Part shown: positions 6,733 through 9,268 of the stretch, one piece after another | Layout: the number at the start of each line of letters is the position of its first letter | How positions within the stretch are numbered: position 1 is the stretch's first letter | Source: Methylotenera sp. | Lineage (GTDB): Bacteria > Pseudomonadota > Gammaproteobacteria > Burkholderiales > Methylophilaceae | Length of the DNA stretch: 9,268 bases | Direction of reading: 5' to 3' | Assembly: GCA_005791685.1 (NCBI GenBank) | Contig: SXVG01000067.1 | Location: forward strand, 1-9,268 | Translations under genes and position numbers: made by a program | Notes under the pieces: generated by a model | Seen by the model: the letters and a program-made list of their open reading frames with translations, nothing else | What the model was told of the DNA's origin: nothing | Database searches by the model: none

Positions 6733-6788
6733 TACAAGTTAGCAGCATGGCCTTTGCCTATCATTATGACCAATGGAACGCTACCTAC

Positions 6789-8666
6789 GTGAAAAATTTA
6801 TTGTTAGCTCGCTTATTAAACCGCAGCATCGCCTTAATGGCTGTGCTGTTTTTAACTAGCGGATTTTTTAGCCAAGTCCAAGCCGCTCGCTTAGCCGATT
6901 TATTTAGCACCGATGCCAATGCCGTGTTAGCCCCTGAAGCGGCCTTTAAGCTGCAATTGACCGCCATAGACGCCCAAACCATAGGGGCTGATTTTACCAT
7001 TGCGCCCGGCCATTATTTGTATCGTGAACGCATCCAGTTTAGCCTAAGCGCACCTAGCCATAGCAAAATATCCGAAATTAATCTGCCGGCCGGTGAAATA
7101 AAAGAAGACGCCAACTTTGGTAGGCAAGAAGTGTATCATCGCAACTTCCAGGCCATCATCAAGCTCAGTGCGCCCAGTCAAAAGACCACCTTGCTTGCCA
7201 GCTACCAAGGCTGCAGTGAAAAAGGCTTATGTTATGCGCCGATTAAAAATACGCTGACGGTAGACACGGCTAGCATTAGCCCGCTTACGCCTGTCGCAAG
7301 CGGCGATAACGACGCCGACTACAGCACCCGGTTATTACAATCCGGCAACGTGTACTTGGTGATAACGGGCTTTTTTCTAGCCGGCCTCTTGCTGTCCATG
7401 ACGCCTTGCGTGTTACCCATGATACCCATACTGTCTAGCATTATTGTCGGCCGACTCAGCCTAAACAATAAGCCGTCCAAGCTGCATGCTTTTGCTTTAT
7501 CGCTGGCCTATGTATTGGGCATGGCCTTAAGCTATGCTTTAGCCGGCGTGGCGGCAGGGCTTACCGGTGATTTAATTAGCGTGTCCCTGCAAAACCCTTG
7601 GGTGCTCGGCAGCACCGCGCTGCTTTTTGTCCTATTGGCTTGCTCCATGTTTGGTTTGTATGAATTAAAGCTGCCGCAAGGCTTTGAAGACAAGATGCTC
7701 AACACCAGCAACCGGGTGAAAGGCGGGCACTTTTTAGGGGTGTTTGCCATGGGTGCGTTATCAGCACTCATCGTCAGCCCATGCGTGGCCGCGCCCTTAG
7801 CCGGCGCCCTTATTTACATAGGTCAAAGCCAGGACGTCGTACTGGGCGGAATTAGCTTATTCGCACTGGGCATAGGCATGGGCACGCCTTTATTATTAAT
7901 CGGCGCCTCGGCGGGCAGCCTGTTACCCAAAACCGGTGATTGGATGAACAGCGTGCGCAATTTCTTTGGCGTCATCATGTTGGCCATGGCCGTATGGCTA
8001 ATCACCCCCCTCCTGTCTATGGCATGGCAGCTGAGCTTATGGTCGGCTTTATTCATCGTCACCGCGGTCTACCATAAGGCCTTAGAACGCTTGCCCGCAC
8101 ACGCTTCTAATGCGGCAAAGGTTTGGAAAGGGCTGGCCGTTATCTTGTTATTGGTCGGCGTGGCCTTATTAATTGGCGCCTTGTCTGGTGCAAAATCACC
8201 CTGGCAACCCCTGCAAACATTTGCCAGCAAAGCTTACAATGCAGAAAATAAACCGGGGGCGGCCCTTGCCTTTGAGCGCATTAAAAGTGTAGCTGAATTA
8301 GAAAAAAGATTAGCCAATACCAATGGCCAGCCCGTCATGTTGGATTTTTATGCCGATTGGTGTGTCGCCTGTAAAGAGCTGGAACAATTTACCTTTAGCG
8401 ATAAAGCCGTGCAGCAACGATTAAAAAACACTCTGTTATTGCAGGTCGATGTGACGGCTAATTCCGCTGAAGATCAAGCCTTGTTAAAGCGTTTCGGCTT
8501 GTACGGCCCACCCGCCATCGCATTTTTTAATGTGTATGGCCAAGAAATGCCTCGCTTAAAAACCATAGGATTTCAAAATGCCGAACGCTTTAGTCAGACT
8601 TTGCTGCGCCGTGACAGTTGTTTAGCCCATACGACAGCCGATGAAAAGATAAGCAGCTCATGCTAA
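6789..8666 (+). CDS. dsbD: Thiol:disulfide interchange protein DsbD
   Basis: DsbD takes electrons from cytosolic thioredoxin and passes them across the inner membrane to periplasmic thiol proteins. I prefer GTG 6789 (625 residues) because it yields a clean signal peptide: K/R-containing start, hydrophobic core, then SQVQA with cleavage near residue 32. The ATG at 6747 adds 14 residues (639 total) that spoil the signal and lies about 8 nt from the predicted transcript start. Numbered from GTG: the N-terminal periplasmic domain has C142 and C148 (GCSEKGLC), the membrane domain has C207 (TPCVLP) and C332 (SPCVAAP) among about eight hydrophobic segments, and the C-terminal thioredoxin domain has WCVAC with C525 and C528. 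All three cysteine pairs are intact. Two extra cysteines lie in the last 16 residues. Its end overlaps the next gene by 7 nt. Confidence 0.92.
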   Translation: MKNLLLARLLNRSIALMAVLFLTSGFFSQVQAARLADLFSTDANAVLAPEAAFKLQLTAIDAQTIGADFTIAPGHYLYRERIQFSLSAPSHSKISEINLPAGEIKEDANFGRQEVYHRNFQAIIKLSAPSQKTTLLASYQGCSEKGLCYAPIKNTLTVDTASISPLTPVASGDNDADYSTRLLQSGNVYLVITGFFLAGLLLSMTPCVLPMIPILSSIIVGRLSLNNKPSKLHAFALSLAYVLGMALSYALAGVAAGLTGDLISVSLQNPWVLGSTALLFVLLACSMFGLYELKLPQGFEDKMLNTSNRVKGGHFLGVFAMGALSALIVSPCVAAPLAGALIYIGQSQDVVLGGISLFALGIGMGTPLLLIGASAGSLLPKTGDWMNSVRNFFGVIMLAMAVWLITPLLSMAWQLSLWSALFIVTAVYHKALERLPAHASNAAKVWKGLAVILLLVGVALLIGALSGAKSPWQPLQTFASKAYNAENKPGAALAFERIKSVAELEKRLANTNGQPVMLDFYADWCVACKELEQFTFSDKAVQQRLKNTLLLQVDVTANSAEDQALLKRFGLYGPPAIAFFNVYGQEMPRLKTIGFQNAERFSQTLLRRDSCLAHTTADEKISSSC

Positions 8667-9208
8667 AAAAACTGCGCGCCAACGCCAGCTACCTTGCCAT
8701 CATGTTTGGTTTGGGCTTTGCCATTTACTACCTTGCACTCCAGCCCCATTCCCCGCTAAAGGAATCGCCTAAGGACGAGGTGTCAACCCAGGCTTTTTTT
8801 GCCAGCCAGTTGGTCGATGAACATGGCCTTAGCCAAGACTTAAAGCAATATAAAGGTAAAATCATAGTGCTCAATTTTTGGGCCACTTGGTGCCCACCGT
8901 GCCGCGAAGAAATGCCGGAATTATCCGAGTTGCACAATGAGTATAAAGACAAAAATGCAGTGGTATTGGGGATTGCCCTGGATGAATTAAGTTTGGTTAA
9001 AGAATTTTCCCTGACCTCGCCGGTAAGCTACCCTTTATTTGCTGCCGAAAATGAAGGCATGCAACTCGCCAACGATTTTGGCAACAACCAAGGCGTGCTC
9101 CCCTACACCGTCGTCATTGACCCAGAGGGGCGTGTGGTAAATCACTATTTTGGCCGCATCAGCAAAACCCTATTAACGGACGCTTTACGGCCTTTATTAA
9201 GCGATTAA
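8660..9208 (+). CDS. TlpA/ResA-like membrane-anchored thioredoxin
   Basis: This 182-residue protein has a basic start (K3, K4, R6), one transmembrane anchor at about 11-27 and a periplasmic thioredoxin-fold domain. The active site is FWATWCPPCREEMPEL (73-88) with C78 and C81; the cis-proline is in LPYT (P148). The WCPPC centre and EMPEL continuation are typical of the TlpA/ResA/DsbE group, which reduces disulfides in the periplasm, for example in cytochrome c maturation or metal-centre assembly. The ATG lies inside the end of dsbD (7-nt overlap), so the two are translated together, and DsbD is the natural electron donor. No dedicated cytochrome c gene is nearby, so the client protein is unknown. 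Confidence 0.87.
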   Translation: MLKKLRANASYLAIMFGLGFAIYYLALQPHSPLKESPKDEVSTQAFFASQLVDEHGLSQDLKQYKGKIIVLNFWATWCPPCREEMPELSELHNEYKDKNAVVLGIALDELSLVKEFSLTSPVSYPLFAAENEGMQLANDFGNNQGVLPYTVVIDPEGRVVNHYFGRISKTLLTDALRPLLSD

Positions 9209-9234
9209 GCTCCCCGCCCTATCGCTAAGTTTTT
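9200..9234 (+). terminator. Weak candidate terminator after the dsbD operon
   Basis: AGCGAT (9200-9205) and ATCGCT (9221-9226) can pair around a 15-nt loop and are followed by AAG and a run of five T (9230-9234). The stem is short and the loop large, so this is tentative. Bases 9235-9268 hold no gene that I can see. Confidence 0.35.
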
Positions 9235-9268
9235 AAATTAACGATATCAAGTACTTAAATCCTCAACA

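Overview
The window looks like a proteobacterial chromosome segment, most likely beta- and possibly gamma-proteobacterial. This rests on gene content: FxsA and DsbD divergently arranged, a DsbD followed by an overlapping TlpA-like thioredoxin, and a 2Fe-2S/FAD/NAD reductase of the type often named CDP-6-deoxy-delta-3,4-glucoseen reductase. No rRNA or tRNA is present to settle the taxonomy. No tRNA, CRISPR array, insertion sequence, integrase or attachment site was recognised.

Region 1 (1-5172, + strand) is a defence segment. It starts with the C-terminal 110 residues of a protein that looks like an Abi_C-type abortive infection protein, cut by the window edge and closed by a hairpin terminator. 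A compact promoter/operator follows, made of two 11-bp palindromes inside a perfect 16-bp inverted repeat. It drives a type IV toxin-antitoxin pair, abiEi (antitoxin and probable autorepressor) and abiEii (nucleotidyltransferase toxin). abiEii overlaps, by the 4-nt ATGA, the start of a type I restriction subunit gene, hsdR, so HsdR was probably made from the AbiE promoter. hsdR is broken. The reading frame changes near 3646-3661 and the family's usual linker between helicase domains appears to be missing. The hsdM and hsdS partners are not in the window and may lie upstream of base 1.

Region 2 (5195-6628, - strand) holds fxsA followed 3 nt later by the iron-sulfur flavoprotein reductase. The reductase gene converges on hsdR with a gap of only 22 bp, so the defence segment directly abuts what looks like core genome. 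A short ORF with a strong Shine-Dalgarno sequence sits just upstream of fxsA, in frame with it and separated from it by two stop codons.

Region 3 (about 6720-9208, + strand) is a periplasmic thiol-reduction operon. DsbD carries electrons across the inner membrane, and a membrane-anchored TlpA/ResA-like thioredoxin, overlapping it by 7 nt, is a likely recipient. A weak hairpin terminator candidate closes the operon.

I found no wholly new system. The most informative points are the AbiE-HsdR coupling, the operator layout, and the hsdR lesion, which reads like a microhomology deletion.
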